A DNA stretch of 64,000 bases from an uncultured Gammaproteobacteria bacterium (GCA_958295835.1 OY282378.1:1133001-1197000); one strand, 5' to 3'. Positions 27,325-36,419 are shown, counted from the stretch's first letter. Translations and numbers: made by a program. The notes: generated from the letters alone by a model not told the origin.

Positions 27325-29350
27325 CTCGTCTTCGACACTGCATATTTCAGACACGTTGTAAAACAATGAGTTATTGGACGCACGAAGAACCTTGGCACTA
27401 CATGCCGGCGTGAGGTGCGGCCCAAACGGTCGGTGTCATAAACGTCAGGCAGAGACCCCCTTCCCAACGTCGACCTGTCGTACCGTGTCAGGCAGCCTGA
27501 CCCCGATGCACTGAGCAATCTTGCCGGCCACGCCGACGGTGTTGCTGCGCACGGCGAAGGTCTTGCCATGACAGGTCATCGTGGTTTCAGTCAGCGCGTT
27601 GAGGTCGCGCAAAATGTCCGCCCATTCGGCTCTCAGACCGGCGTTGTCCATGCGACGAAAGAGTTCGTCGCGCAGCACCAGCGCCAGGAACGAACAGAAC
27701 ACATGCCCGCAGATGGTGGCATCTGTCTTGTGGAAGATGGGGCGCGTGTCGAGCAGGCTCTTGGCGGTGCGCAAGACCTGTTCCACCATCCACAATTGTT
27801 TGTAGCGCAAAGCCACATCGACGGCCGTCAGTTCGGTGTTGTTGGTGCGCAACACCCACAGGCCGTCGAATCGCTCTTCTTCGCGTGCCTTGTCGAGGTC
27901 GACCACGAAGGCCTCCTTCTCGGCCTTGAGGTAACGTTTGTAGCCCTTGTTGCCGACCACGCTCTTGGGTCCTTCACTGCGCAGCTTGTTTTGAAGTGTG
28001 GCCAGGAGTTGCGCGCGCGTGGCCGCATCCTTGCGGGCCTGCACCGGATTGCGGCACACCACATAGCGACGGGGCTGATGCGCGCCTTGTCCCGGCGCTT
28101 CGCACGGTGGGTCATCGACCGTGACCTCCTTGACTTGAAGCTCCATCGGGTCGCGGCGCTGGCGCGTGACCTCGACCGTCTCGAACGCAGCGCCGTCGCT
28201 CAGCACCGTGTCGCGGACCTCCTTGGTCTGGCGCAGCCGCGCACCGAGAATGTACTGCCAACCACGCGCCTCAACGGCCGCTATCATCTTCTTTGAACAC
28301 ATTCCGGCGTCGGCGACCAGGCACACCCGACGGACCCCGAAGCGGCGTTGCAGGCGCTCGCCCACCCGGTCGAGGGTGGTGACGTCGGTGGTGTTGCCCG
28401 GCCACATCTCGCTGCACACCGGAATGCCGTCTCCGTCCAGCACCATCCCCAGCACCATCTGCTTGCAATCGTTGCGGCGGTCCTTGCTCTTGCCGTAGCG
28501 AGCGAGGGTCTGGCCACCGTCGCCGGTGAAGAACAGCGAGGTGGTGTCGAAGAACACCAAGTCGAGACCGGTGAACAGGTCGCGCCGCCGAGCGAACAGC
28601 GCCTCCTCGACGAGGTCTTTGACGCGCCGCGGGGACGCCCCATTGGGGTCGCATTCATCGAGCGCCTCACCGAGCCAGCCCATCGCGCGGTACAGGTGCT
28701 GCAGTTCGAGCTGTGCGGTGCCTTCGATGGCTTGGTCCCGCCGCCAGCGCAAGGCGCTGCGGTCGGAACCGGAGACCATCACCCGATGCAGCACGGTCAT
28801 GAACACCGCGCGTTCGACATCGAAGCGATAGTGGCGTGTGGCCAGGAGCTTGCGCACCACCGCTTGGCAGCCGGTGTCGCGCCACAGTCGTTCGAAGACC
28901 AGTGCCGGTCCGATAGACAGGACGTGGGCGTCGGGCGCATCGTGCGCAGAGGAGGCGTGTTGTGCGAGCACCATGATGTGCTCGGCGAAGCGTGCCGCGG
29001 AGCGCAGGAGTTGGTCGATGGCCCCGGACGCGGTGAGCTTGTCGAGCCTGCCGAGAGTGGCGATGATGGTTTGCTTGACACGTTTTCCTTCTCGGCGGTT
29101 TTCGGCGATCTGGAGGTATTGGTAGTTGCCGACCTTCTTGACGCGGACGAACATGGGGTGTCTCCAGTGTTGACACCACATATTGTACGGCAAGTGCCAG
29201 GGTAAATATAGAAATAAAGAGATTTTGTCGTATATTCTGGCCAATGATTTACCACTACATTTCAGAGCAACATCGGATTGATGGACTCATAAGTCCATGG
29301 TTTTGCCAAGTTTTCGATCTCACACCCCCAGTCATACTGTCGAAGACGAG
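27325..29350 (-). mobile_element. IS1634-family insertion sequence, copy 2 (inverted)
   Basis: This 2026-bp element has the same ends and length as copy 1, in the opposite orientation. Its target duplication is CTTGA (27320-27324 and 29351-29355). The transposase reads the same over its full length. It interrupts the restriction endonuclease gene. Matched duplications at both copies show that the DNA between them has not been inverted by recombination since insertion. Confidence 0.9.
27445..29154 (-). CDS. IS1634-family DDE transposase, copy 2
   Basis: The predicted protein reads the same as the copy 1 transposase (569 residues, first residues M-F-V-R-V-K-K-V-G). It has the same catalytic blocks and no stop or frameshift. 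Lack of divergence points to recent transposition. Confidence 0.9.
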   Translation of the reverse strand: MFVRVKKVGNYQYLQIAENRREGKRVKQTIIATLGRLDKLTASGAIDQLLRSAARFAEHIMVLAQHASSAHDAPDAHVLSIGPALVFERLWRDTGCQAVVRKLLATRHYRFDVERAVFMTVLHRVMVSGSDRSALRWRRDQAIEGTAQLELQHLYRAMGWLGEALDECDPNGASPRRVKDLVEEALFARRRDLFTGLDLVFFDTTSLFFTGDGGQTLARYGKSKDRRNDCKQMVLGMVLDGDGIPVCSEMWPGNTTDVTTLDRVGERLQRRFGVRRVCLVADAGMCSKKMIAAVEARGWQYILGARLRQTKEVRDTVLSDGAAFETVEVTRQRRDPMELQVKEVTVDDPPCEAPGQGAHQPRRYVVCRNPVQARKDAATRAQLLATLQNKLRSEGPKSVVGNKGYKRYLKAEKEAFVVDLDKAREEERFDGLWVLRTNNTELTAVDVALRYKQLWMVEQVLRTAKSLLDTRPIFHKTDATICGHVFCSFLALVLRDELFRRMDNAGLRAEWADILRDLNALTETTMTCHGKTFAVRSNTVGVAGKIAQCIGVRLPDTVRQVDVGKGVSA

Positions 29351-29534
29351 CTTGAGATTTCAAGCAACGATTGGCGCATGTGCGAAGCAGGATCTGATCG
29401 TCGTTGTTCCGTAGATTCTCGGTAACGTCATCAGTGGTTCTCCAGTCCTCTTTGAACCATTCGTGGAATCTGCAAGATATGCGGCGGCATATCGAAACTA
29501 TTACTGGCAGAACGTCCGGCAAACGAAACAGAAG
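29351..29534 (+). pseudogene. Restriction endonuclease gene, 3' part with nonsense codon
   Basis: After the IS the reading frame continues to V-V-V-P and then meets TAG at about 29413-29415. Past this stop the same frame stays open with G-N-V-I-S-G-S-P-V-L-F-E-P-F-V-E-S-A-R and A-Y-R-N-Y-Y-W. The stop therefore looks like a TGG-to-TAG change (V-V-V-P-W). The gene then runs into the left end of an IS3-type element near 29535, so its natural end is lost. Three independent lesions make inactivity nearly certain. Confidence 0.65.
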
Positions 29535-29690
29535 TGGACCCCATCGGTTGGACAGGAATCGCGAATCAGTAAGTGTCTTCTACCATGATCATGGAAGGCT
29601 GAGAGAGAACCAGAAGATGAGACGCAGGCGCAGGAATCATTCGGCGACGTTCAAGGCGAAGGTGGCGGTGGCACGGGACGGAGCTGATCC
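29535..29690 (+). mobile_element. IS3-family left-end remnant with orfA start
   Basis: A terminal-repeat-like TGGACCCCATCGGTTGGACA begins at 29535. An ATG at 29617 opens M-R-R-R-R-R-N-H-S-A-T-F-K-A-K-V-A-V-A, the usual start of IS3/IS911 OrfA. After about 20 codons the similarity ends at a junction with the TOPRIM-like gene (about 29690). The rest of the element has been deleted. Confidence 0.7.
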
Positions 29691-30422
29691 CCGGTCACAT
29701 CGCTGTAGCGACCCTCCAGAAGCTGGTACGTCTCACCCTCGGGTTCTCCGATGACCTTGCAAATCCAGGCAAACATCCTCCGCAGGGAGGAACACGTATC
29801 CCTTCGAGAAAGCACATGGCATGCCCTGAGTATGTCGAGGATCCGGCATCCATGCTCTATACTCATCGAATCCTCGACATGACCCCTTCAATTCGTTTTT
29901 AGAGTGTCGAATTGTTTCGACATCCCCCTCGCAATCCGCAAGCTCGGTACCGAGCACCGCATTCACGGCTCGGGCGTCTGCGAAATAATAGGCTTCCAGC
30001 ATGTTCACGAGAAAATGGACAGATGCGCGGCGGGCCTGATCCGACTGAAGTATCGTGTCCAGTGCCAGGCGGTATCGGTCGAAGATCTGCTGGATTTCTC
30101 CGGATCTTCCTGCTTCGAGATCATCGATCAAAATAACGAAATCGGTCTCGGACGAGAGGAACGCACGGGCCGGCAAACCTATATCTTGCGCGTCCCTGTC
30201 GAGAATTGTCTTGCCGCTTCCGATCATCCGGAGCGTGCGTCTTGACGATCTGATCGGTGATCGTTGACCGATGCGTCTTATGACCTGGAAAGAACATCTT
30301 CCGGTAGCCGATATCGATCGGAAAAGTCTCGGCAGGCATTTTTCTTCGGTCTTTCCGGTAACTATCAGGCCGAAGCGAAAGAAACGCCAACCTTGATCAT
30401 CCGTTGAAGCATCCAGGGTCAC
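29651..30422 (-). pseudogene. DUF4276-like (TOPRIM-type) partner of the AAA ATPase, frameshifted and 3'-truncated
   Basis: The GTG start at 30422 overlaps the ATPase stop (GTGA). The frame has F-G-L-I-V-T-G-K-T-E-E-K (a TOPRIM-like Glu motif) and F-V-I-L-I-D-D-L-E (acidic pair). At about 29860 the frame is lost: in the next frame E-H-G-C-R-I-L-D-I-L-R continues to L-R-R-M-F-A-W-I-C-K and G-R-Y-S-D-V-T-G-D-Q. Removing one base in GAGTATAGAG joins both halves as F-D-E-I-E-H-G. The C-terminus runs into the IS3 remnant. ATPase plus TOPRIM-type nuclease pairs are known defence modules (for example PARIS, OLD-like); this family is assigned with moderate certainty. Confidence 0.55.
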
Positions 30423-31696
30423 TCTCTCCCCCTGCGAGATGTATCCGGTCCTTGCGGCGCGACGGCTTCGGACATGTACAGCGAACCGGCCGCGTAGTCC
30501 TCGAGCAGATCGCGAATCTCTTCGATTTCGTGCAACCTGTCGAACCGCGCACGACCGTCTTCGATGCCGGCAACCAGAATATCCCGCGGCTCGAACTGGC
30601 TGATGAGCACGGGCGAATGGGTGGCGATGAAGATCTGCTTGTTCCATCGCTCGGCGGCGACCTTGACGGCCTTCGCAAAGACAGCAAGAGCCCATGGATG
30701 CAGGGACACTTCCGGTTCGTCGAAGAGCAGGACCGACGCGCGCTCTCCTTCCGAAAACAGGGCGGTCAGAAGAAGCAACAATTGCAAGAATCCATCGGAG
30801 ACCCCGGAGGCCAGGATCCCGCGTCGACGCCCTTTTTCCTGAAAACTGGCGTACACGGAGGCCGGCCCCGTCTGTTCCAGCACGATACCGTCGAAGATCG
30901 GGAACGCTTCGGCCATGTATTGCATGATCGTATCGTAGCGATCGTCGATGCTCCGTTTATCATGAAGATTTCTGAGCACGGACCAGGCGTTGTTGCCGAG
31001 ATCCCGCAGTCTGGTCTCATGGCTGCTTTCCGAACCTTGCCGCTTGAGGCGGTACAGGAAAAAGGATCTTGAATGATACAAACGAATGAAATGGAGAAGT
31101 TGATCGAGATACCCTGCTTCCCCATCCCCGCGATTGAAATCCAGGAAGATACCCAAGCTGAGCTTTTGAGGCTCGCGCAAAGTCACCGGTACGGTCTGCT
31201 GTATCTTCGTGTCGTACAGGGACGCCTTGTCCGATCCCGGGCTTCGGTCAATAAGGGTCTGCATACGGGAGGATGATTGCAGCCTCTCGCCTGCGAATGC
31301 TTCGAGCCGCCCTGCCGAAAGCGAAAACGTGAGACCGTATGCGACGCCGTCGGTCGCCAGCTCGATCGAGATACCGCCATCGTCGTCCGCGCCGTCCCAG
31401 AGAATGCCGATGCCGTGGCTGCGTTCGGAGGATGCGACTTCAATCCCCCGGATTGCGCAGTCCCTGAAAAAATACAGTGTATCGAGCAACGTGGACTTGC
31501 CGGCGCCGTTTGGACCAAAGATCACGTTGATGGGACCCACTTCGAGATCGAGGCTGGCGAGAGCGCGGTAGTTCCGGATGCGAATTCTCGTCAGTCCGTG
31601 CAACGGTTCATCTCCTTCATCTTCGAGCCGTTCCGGATTCCCGAATCGGTTTCGCGATTGAGCCGCCCCAAGTGCATCACGATGATACTGCATCAT
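30419..31696 (-). CDS. AAA_21/OLD-type ATPase of a defence pair
   Basis: The 425-residue protein has R-I-R-N-Y-R-A-L-A-S-L before the Walker A G-P-N-G-A-G-K-S-T (residues 61-69). Further on are a signature-like S-G-V-S-D-G-F-L-Q, Walker B V-L-L-F-D-E-P-E-V-S-L-H-P and the switch I-A-T-H-S-P. This ABC-type split ATPase class (RecF/SMC-like, AAA_21) occurs in many phage-defence operons with a nuclease partner. Here the downstream partner overlaps it but is broken. It starts 4 nt after the MaoC-like gene, though the functions look unrelated. ATGs at 31696 and 31693 are both possible starts. Confidence 0.78.
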   Translation of the reverse strand: MMQYHRDALGAAQSRNRFGNPERLEDEGDEPLHGLTRIRIRNYRALASLDLEVGPINVIFGPNGAGKSTLLDTLYFFRDCAIRGIEVASSERSHGIGILWDGADDDGGISIELATDGVAYGLTFSLSAGRLEAFAGERLQSSSRMQTLIDRSPGSDKASLYDTKIQQTVPVTLREPQKLSLGIFLDFNRGDGEAGYLDQLLHFIRLYHSRSFFLYRLKRQGSESSHETRLRDLGNNAWSVLRNLHDKRSIDDRYDTIMQYMAEAFPIFDGIVLEQTGPASVYASFQEKGRRRGILASGVSDGFLQLLLLLTALFSEGERASVLLFDEPEVSLHPWALAVFAKAVKVAAERWNKQIFIATHSPVLISQFEPRDILVAGIEDGRARFDRLHEIEEIRDLLEDYAAGSLYMSEAVAPQGPDTSRRGRE

Positions 31697-31700
31697 CCCG

Positions 31701-32147
31701 CTATTCGTTCCTCACCCATTGCAGCAGGTGGTCCGCGACTGCGACGAGCTCGCCGTCCTGGTTCGTGACCTCGGCTCTTGCGATGGTGCGCCGCTTCGTG
31801 GCGTCGAATCGGTCGATGCGGTAGGACACCGTGACCGTATCGTCGATGAAGACCGGCTTCAGGAAGCGCACCCGGTCCATTCCCACCGCCACCGGGGTCT
31901 CTTCCGCGCCGTCGCGCGTGTCCGCGATCGCCATCGTGGATGCAGTCGAGATGAAGCCGACGAGGAGCGCGCCGTGCGCCATCCGCCGCCCCCAGGCGGA
32001 GCGCTCCATGTAGGTCCGGTTGACGTGGTTCGGCGAGAAGTCGCCGGTAATGCCGGCGTAGAGGTACACGTCGCTCTCGCTGACGGTCTTGGTGAACGTC
32101 GCCTCGCGGCCGATCGGGACGGGGCTCTTCGGACTCTCCGGCATCAT
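31701..32147 (-). CDS. MaoC-like (R)-enoyl-CoA hydratase domain protein
   Basis: The 148-residue single hot-dog protein has V-Y-L-Y-A-G-I-T-G-D-F-S-P-N-H-V-N, containing the D...N-H-V catalytic pair of (R)-specific enoyl-CoA hydratases. A-H-G-A-L-L-V-G-F-I-S follows. It hydrates enoyl-CoA or a related unsaturated thioester. A GGAGAG site precedes two adjacent ATGs. It is divergent from the SDR gene. Confidence 0.85.
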   Translation of the reverse strand: MMPESPKSPVPIGREATFTKTVSESDVYLYAGITGDFSPNHVNRTYMERSAWGRRMAHGALLVGFISTASTMAIADTRDGAEETPVAVGMDRVRFLKPVFIDDTVTVSYRIDRFDATKRRTIARAEVTNQDGELVAVADHLLQWVRNE

Positions 32148-32300
32148 GTGCTCTCCGCGATCACGTGAATCGCGCTATTGTGCCAACGTCGGACGAGGAA
32201 CGAGAACGCGCGTGGCGGCCGGAGGTCTCGTCACCGTCGGCGCCGCGGGTGGCTTCGAGCGGATCGTCGCGGGTCGACATCGGGCACGGAACGGGGGCGG

Positions 32301-33014
32301 ATGATGCGGGACAAGGTAATCGTCATCACCGGGGCGGCGCGTGGTTTCGGGCGCGCGATCGCCGAGCGCATGGGCCGGGACGGATGCCGCATCGTCGCGT
32401 GGGACGTCGCCCCGGATGCAGACCAGCCGGCCGCCCACGTCGAGCGGATGGACGTGAGCGACGCGGATTCGGTCGAGGCCGCGACCAGGAACACCCTCGC
32501 AGCCATGGGCCGCATCGACGTGCTCGTGAACAACGCCGGGGTGAACGGTCCCACGGTGCCGAACTGGGAGTATCCGATTGAAGACTGGCGGCGGGTGATC
32601 GCGGTCGATCTCACCGGGGTGTTCCTGTGCTGCCGCTCGGTCGTTCCGCACATGCGGGAGCGCGGCGAAGGGCGGATCGTGAACATCGCCTCGGTGGCCG
32701 GCAAGGAGGGCAACGCGAACGCGGGGCCGTACTCGGCCGCGAAGGCCGGGGTGATCGCGCTCACCAAGTCCCTGGGCAAGGAGCTCGCCACCAGCGGCGT
32801 GCTCGTGAACTGCATCACTCCGGCGATGGCCGACACCGATCTGCTGCGTGAGATGACCCCGGAGTACATCGAGGTCATCAGGGCGAAGATCCCGATGGGG
32901 CGTCTCTGCCGGGTCGAGGAGGTCGCCGAGATGGTCGCGTTCCTGAGTGGTCCCGGCTGCACGTTCACGACCGGCGGGGTGTTCGACCTGACCGGGGGGC
33001 GGTCGGTGTACTGA
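32301..33014 (+). CDS. Short-chain dehydrogenase/reductase
   Basis: The 237-residue protein is a classical SDR. It has I-V-I-T-G-A-A-R-G-F-G-R-A-I-A (NAD(P) loop), V-N-N-A-G-V, catalytic Ser in N-I-A-S-V-A-G and Y-S-A-A-K (Y-x-x-x-K). Asp at the end of strand 2 (A-W-D-V-A) suggests NAD(H) preference. The substrate is unknown; 20 nt downstream is a TIM-barrel isomerase, so sugar or polyol catabolism is likely. ATG codons at 32301 and 32304 are adjacent. Confidence 0.9.
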   Translation: MMRDKVIVITGAARGFGRAIAERMGRDGCRIVAWDVAPDADQPAAHVERMDVSDADSVEAATRNTLAAMGRIDVLVNNAGVNGPTVPNWEYPIEDWRRVIAVDLTGVFLCCRSVVPHMRERGEGRIVNIASVAGKEGNANAGPYSAAKAGVIALTKSLGKELATSGVLVNCITPAMADTDLLREMTPEYIEVIRAKIPMGRLCRVEEVAEMVAFLSGPGCTFTTGGVFDLTGGRSVY

Positions 33015-33034
33015 GACTGGGGAGGAGTACCGCG

Positions 33035-33859
33035 ATGCAGGACCTGAACCGGCTCTCGATCAACCAGCTCACGACGCGCGACCGGTGGTCGCTGCCCGAG
33101 GCGGTGGACGGCTACGCCCGCGCCGGTGTCGGGGCGATGGCGGTGTGGTGGGAGAAGCTCCGCGAGATTGGCGCGGAGCGCGCCGCGCGCGTGATCCGGG
33201 ACGCCGGCATGGCGGTAAGCGGTTACTGCGTCGGCGGGATGATGACCGCCCGCGATCCTGCGGACTGGCGGCGGCGGCTCGACGACAACCGGCGCATGGT
33301 CGATGAGGCCGCCGTGATCGGGTCGAGCTGCCTGGTCGCGATCGGCGGTGGACTGGACGCCGGGGACCGCGACCTCGGGGCCGCGAGGCGGCGCGCGCTG
33401 GACGGCTTCGCGGAACTGCTCCCCCGCGTGCGCGACGCCGAGATCGTGCTGGCGCTGGAGCCGCTGCATCCGATGCTCTGCGCGACCCGATCCGTACTGT
33501 GCACGCTACGCCAGGCGAACGACTGGTGCGACGCTCTCGGCGGCGGCCCCGAGGTCGGCATCGCGGTCGATACCTACAACGTCTGGTGGGATCCGGAGCT
33601 CGACTCCCAGATCGAACGGGCGGTCGGGCGCATCGCGGCGTACCACGTCTCCGACTGGCTGCCCGACACCCGCGATTTGCGCTTCGACCGTGGAATGCCC
33701 GGCGACGGGGTGATCGATCTCCGTCGCATCGCCGAGCGCGTCACCGCGGCCGGCTACCGCGGCCACCACGAGGTCGAGATCCTCTCCAGCCGGTGGTGGC
33801 GGGAAGATCCGGACACGGTCGTGGCGACGGTGGTGGAGCGCTTCCGCAGCGCGATGTAG
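33035..33859 (+). CDS. Sugar phosphate isomerase/epimerase family protein (xylose isomerase-like TIM barrel)
   Basis: The 274-residue protein starts after a GGGGAGGAG site. It shows the AP-endonuclease-2-like barrel with metal ligands in L-A-L-E-P-L-H-P, V-D-T-Y-N-V-W-W, Y-H-V-S-D-W and H-E-V-E-I-L. Such enzymes isomerise or epimerise sugars or inosose-like substrates. It forms a two-gene operon with the SDR, suggesting a shared pathway; the substrate is not readable. Confidence 0.85.
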   Translation: MQDLNRLSINQLTTRDRWSLPEAVDGYARAGVGAMAVWWEKLREIGAERAARVIRDAGMAVSGYCVGGMMTARDPADWRRRLDDNRRMVDEAAVIGSSCLVAIGGGLDAGDRDLGAARRRALDGFAELLPRVRDAEIVLALEPLHPMLCATRSVLCTLRQANDWCDALGGGPEVGIAVDTYNVWWDPELDSQIERAVGRIAAYHVSDWLPDTRDLRFDRGMPGDGVIDLRRIAERVTAAGYRGHHEVEILSSRWWREDPDTVVATVVERFRSAM

Positions 33860-34091
33860 CCGCGATGGGCGCCGTCCGTGATCGTCGCCCGACTCCGAAC
33901 TACTGATTCGAGAGGAAGCCATTACGTCGAGCCGACCGGAGGGCGCCGCCACCACTCGCTTGGTGGTGAAGGAAATATCGACTGCGCGCGAGATGGAGGG
34001 ATGACGGTCGAGCGGAATCTCATCGAAGGCCGGTCGAAGACGGGCGGGCGGAGCGTGTATGGGGGTCAGTCGGATCAGGTGATTCCGCCAC

Positions 34092-34691
34092 TCAGCTACG
34101 GCGCTGTCTCGTGCGCGCGACGCGCTCGCGCACCGTCACCGCATGGACCGGATGACCGCAGTACACGTCGTGATCGATCGCGGCAGCCGCGGCGCTGTGC
34201 GCGATCGCCTCGGCGTCGCTCTCCGACTCGTACAGGGCATGGACCGCGCCCAGCGCGATGGGCGCACCGGAGCCGATCGCGAAATAGCGCTCGTAGCGCA
34301 ACACCGAGAGGTCGGAGGCGACACCGAAGATTCCCCGTGCGCACACCACGAGAAACGTGCTGTCGAGGCTCCCGAATGGCGAATCCGCGTCGTCGGCCTG
34401 GTCCTTGACGAAGTTGTAGCGCTCGTGCAGCTCCTCCCAGAGCCGCGTGAAGAACTTGAAGATGTTCACCTCGCCGTCGAGCCGGGGGGTCGCGCGCCGC
34501 CGTCCAAGTACGTCCGCGAGGATGTTCGAATAGAGCGTCCATCCGGTCGCGGCCATGTACGCCTCTCCGATCTGCATGAACTTCGCTCCTGACAGGTTCG
34601 CCGCCGGCACCCGTTCGGATCCCAGGTTGGTCTGGCTGTCGGTGGCCAGCACGATCCGTGCGTCCTTGCGTACCGCAACCGCAATCGACAT
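34092..34691 (-). CDS. Proteasome-beta/HslV-like Ntn hydrolase
   Basis: The 199-residue protein starts at 34691 after a GAGGGA site. It begins M-S-I-A-V-A-V-R-K-D-A-R-I-V-L-A-T-D-S-Q, aligning by eye with HslV T-T-I-V-x-V-R...D. After Met removal the nucleophile would be Ser, not the usual Thr. Asp in A-T-D-S and Lys in G-A-K-F-M-Q-I-G match the other catalytic positions. No HslU-type or other unfoldase ATPase is adjacent. It lies 32 nt after a beta-lactamase-fold hydrolase gene on the same strand. It may be one of the small stand-alone bacterial proteasome homologues; the function is unknown. Confidence 0.75.
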   Translation of the reverse strand: MSIAVAVRKDARIVLATDSQTNLGSERVPAANLSGAKFMQIGEAYMAATGWTLYSNILADVLGRRRATPRLDGEVNIFKFFTRLWEELHERYNFVKDQADDADSPFGSLDSTFLVVCARGIFGVASDLSVLRYERYFAIGSGAPIALGAVHALYESESDAEAIAHSAAAAAIDHDVYCGHPVHAVTVRERVARTRQRRS

Positions 34692-34723
34692 GTTTCCCTC
34701 CTCGGAAGATGATCCGCAGCGAC

Positions 34724-35941
34724 TCAGAGCAACGCCTGATACGTCAGCGCCCGGAGTTCGCGGCGGATCGGATAGGCCGATGACGGCATGAGCTGGGTGA
34801 GCAGCAGCACGATCAGGTCTTCGGCCGGATCGACCCAGAACGTGGTGCTCGCCATGCCGCCCCATGCGTACTCGCCGGGCGAGCCGAGGATCCGGGCTCT
34901 GGCCGGATCGAGCATCACCGACACCCCGAGCCCGAAGCCGATCCCCGCGAACGGCATCTCCGCGAACCGTGGCCGCCCCATGTCGGCGAGGTCGCCGGGC
35001 AGGTGGTTCGTCGTCATGAGCTCGACGCTCTTGCGTCCGAGGAGTCGGGCGTCTTCGAGGGACCCGTGGCCGCGCAGCATCCGCAGGAACCGGAGGTAAT
35101 CCGCCGCGGTGGAAACGAGCCCGCCGCCGCCCGAAAGGGTAACCGCGGGCCGGAGGAAGCGGCTTTTGCCCGCCGGATCGGCCGGCGCGAGCCCGCCGTC
35201 AACAGCCTGCACGTAGTTCGATGCGAGCCGATCACCCTGCCCTTCCGGTACCTGAAAGCCGGTGTCGCACATGCCGAGCGGTCCGAAGATGCGTTCGTCG
35301 AAGAAGGAATCGAGGGAGACGCCGGACCAGATCTCGACGAGCCGGCCGAGCACGTCGGTGGAGACGCTGTAGTTCCAGCGCGTTCCCGGCTGAAACACCA
35401 GGGGCTGGGCGGCGGCCGCCTCCACCACCTCGGCGAGCGGTCCGACGTTGGCGTTGAACTCGATCCGGCGCCGACGATAGAGCGCATCGACGGCGTGCTC
35501 ATGCTGGAACCCGTAGGTGAGCCCCGACGTATGGATCATCAGATCGTGCACGGTGATGGGGCGCGCGAGCGGTGTCGTCGTGAACGAGTCGGCGTCGCCG
35601 CTCGCGAACACCTTCGTCTCGGCGAACGCGGGGATGTACTGCGCGATCGGATCGTCGAGCTGGAAGCGGCCTTCCTCGTAGAGCATCAGCGCCGCGACGG
35701 TCGTGATCGGCTTGGTCATCGAGTAGATGCGGTAGACGGTGTCGGGCTCGACCGCGCGTCCGGACTCGACGTCGCGGTACCCGCAGGTCTCGAGCCAGGC
35801 GAGGCGATCGTTGCGCACGACGGCGACGAGCAGCCCGGGGAGTCTTCCCGAGTCCACCCAGCGCCGCATCCACTGCGTGATCCGGGCAAGGCGTGGGGCC
35901 GAGAGCCCGACGTCCTCGGGCCGTGCGTCGATCCGCATCAT
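34724..35941 (-). CDS. Serine hydrolase, class C beta-lactamase/EstB-like esterase
   Basis: The 405-residue protein has the Ser-x-x-Lys motif in I-Y-S-M-T-K-P-I-T, and Tyr in W-N-Y-S-V-S-T-D-V-L-G in place of the second motif. W-G-G-M-A-S-T-T-F-W follows near the C-terminus, as in EstB-type esterases, instead of the K-T-G of true beta-lactamases. No signal peptide is seen, so it is probably a cytoplasmic esterase. It is upstream of the Ntn hydrolase gene in the same direction. Confidence 0.88.
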   Translation of the reverse strand: MMRIDARPEDVGLSAPRLARITQWMRRWVDSGRLPGLLVAVVRNDRLAWLETCGYRDVESGRAVEPDTVYRIYSMTKPITTVAALMLYEEGRFQLDDPIAQYIPAFAETKVFASGDADSFTTTPLARPITVHDLMIHTSGLTYGFQHEHAVDALYRRRRIEFNANVGPLAEVVEAAAAQPLVFQPGTRWNYSVSTDVLGRLVEIWSGVSLDSFFDERIFGPLGMCDTGFQVPEGQGDRLASNYVQAVDGGLAPADPAGKSRFLRPAVTLSGGGGLVSTAADYLRFLRMLRGHGSLEDARLLGRKSVELMTTNHLPGDLADMGRPRFAEMPFAGIGFGLGVSVMLDPARARILGSPGEYAWGGMASTTFWVDPAEDLIVLLLTQLMPSSAYPIRRELRALTYQALL

Positions 35942-36419
35942 CCGGCGGGCACCGCGGCGCCGGACCGCTTCACGATGCCGGTGGGTGCGGTGTGTACAAG
36001 CGGCGACCGCTGGTGCAGTCGCTTGGCGATTCCGCTACGCGGAACCGCGGGCGCCTTGGCCAGCGTCGTAGACGAGTGAGGAACAGTCCTGTTCCATACA
36101 AGCTTCCGGGTCATGCGGCACATTTCGCTTCTTCTCCGGCTCTCTGGCCCCGCGGTCGATCGCTCACCGCCACAGGAGGTTCGAACGCCGGCCGATCCGT
36201 GCAGGAAGGCGCCCGGGGTCGAGGATAACGTACTCTGGAAGGTCTCTCACCCGTGCGTGCATCGGGGCCGTGATGTCCGGTCGGCAGCCGGTGACCGACG
36301 GCGGATTCCGGCGTTCGCGGGGGAGCTGCGTCAAGAACGTGAACATGACCGCTTTTGCGCGAATCGCGACCGAGCCGTGCCTGTAGCCGGCTCTCCGGGA
36401 GAAGTGAGCCTTCGGGGGA
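35942..36419. other. 478-bp intergenic region containing a hairpin repeat
   Basis: No convincing gene is present. The region holds a nearly full copy of the dispersed hairpin repeat at 36003-36098. The remainder is featureless GC-rich sequence between the hydrolase start and the end of the phosphatase gene. Confidence 0.6.
36003..36098 (+). repeat. Dispersed intergenic hairpin repeat, copy A
   Basis: GCGACCGC-TGGT-GCAGTCGC is followed by GCGATTCCGC-TAC-GCGGAACCGC, then a degenerate third hairpin and a conserved tail GAGGAACAGTCCTGTTCCAT. It matches copy B at 46305-46400 throughout, with changes in several stem positions. Confidence 0.75.

Noticed and set aside
19570..29350. A composite transposon formed by the two IS1634 copies.
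   Set aside because: Each copy has its own matching target duplication, and no shared duplication flanks the whole unit, so it did not move as one element.
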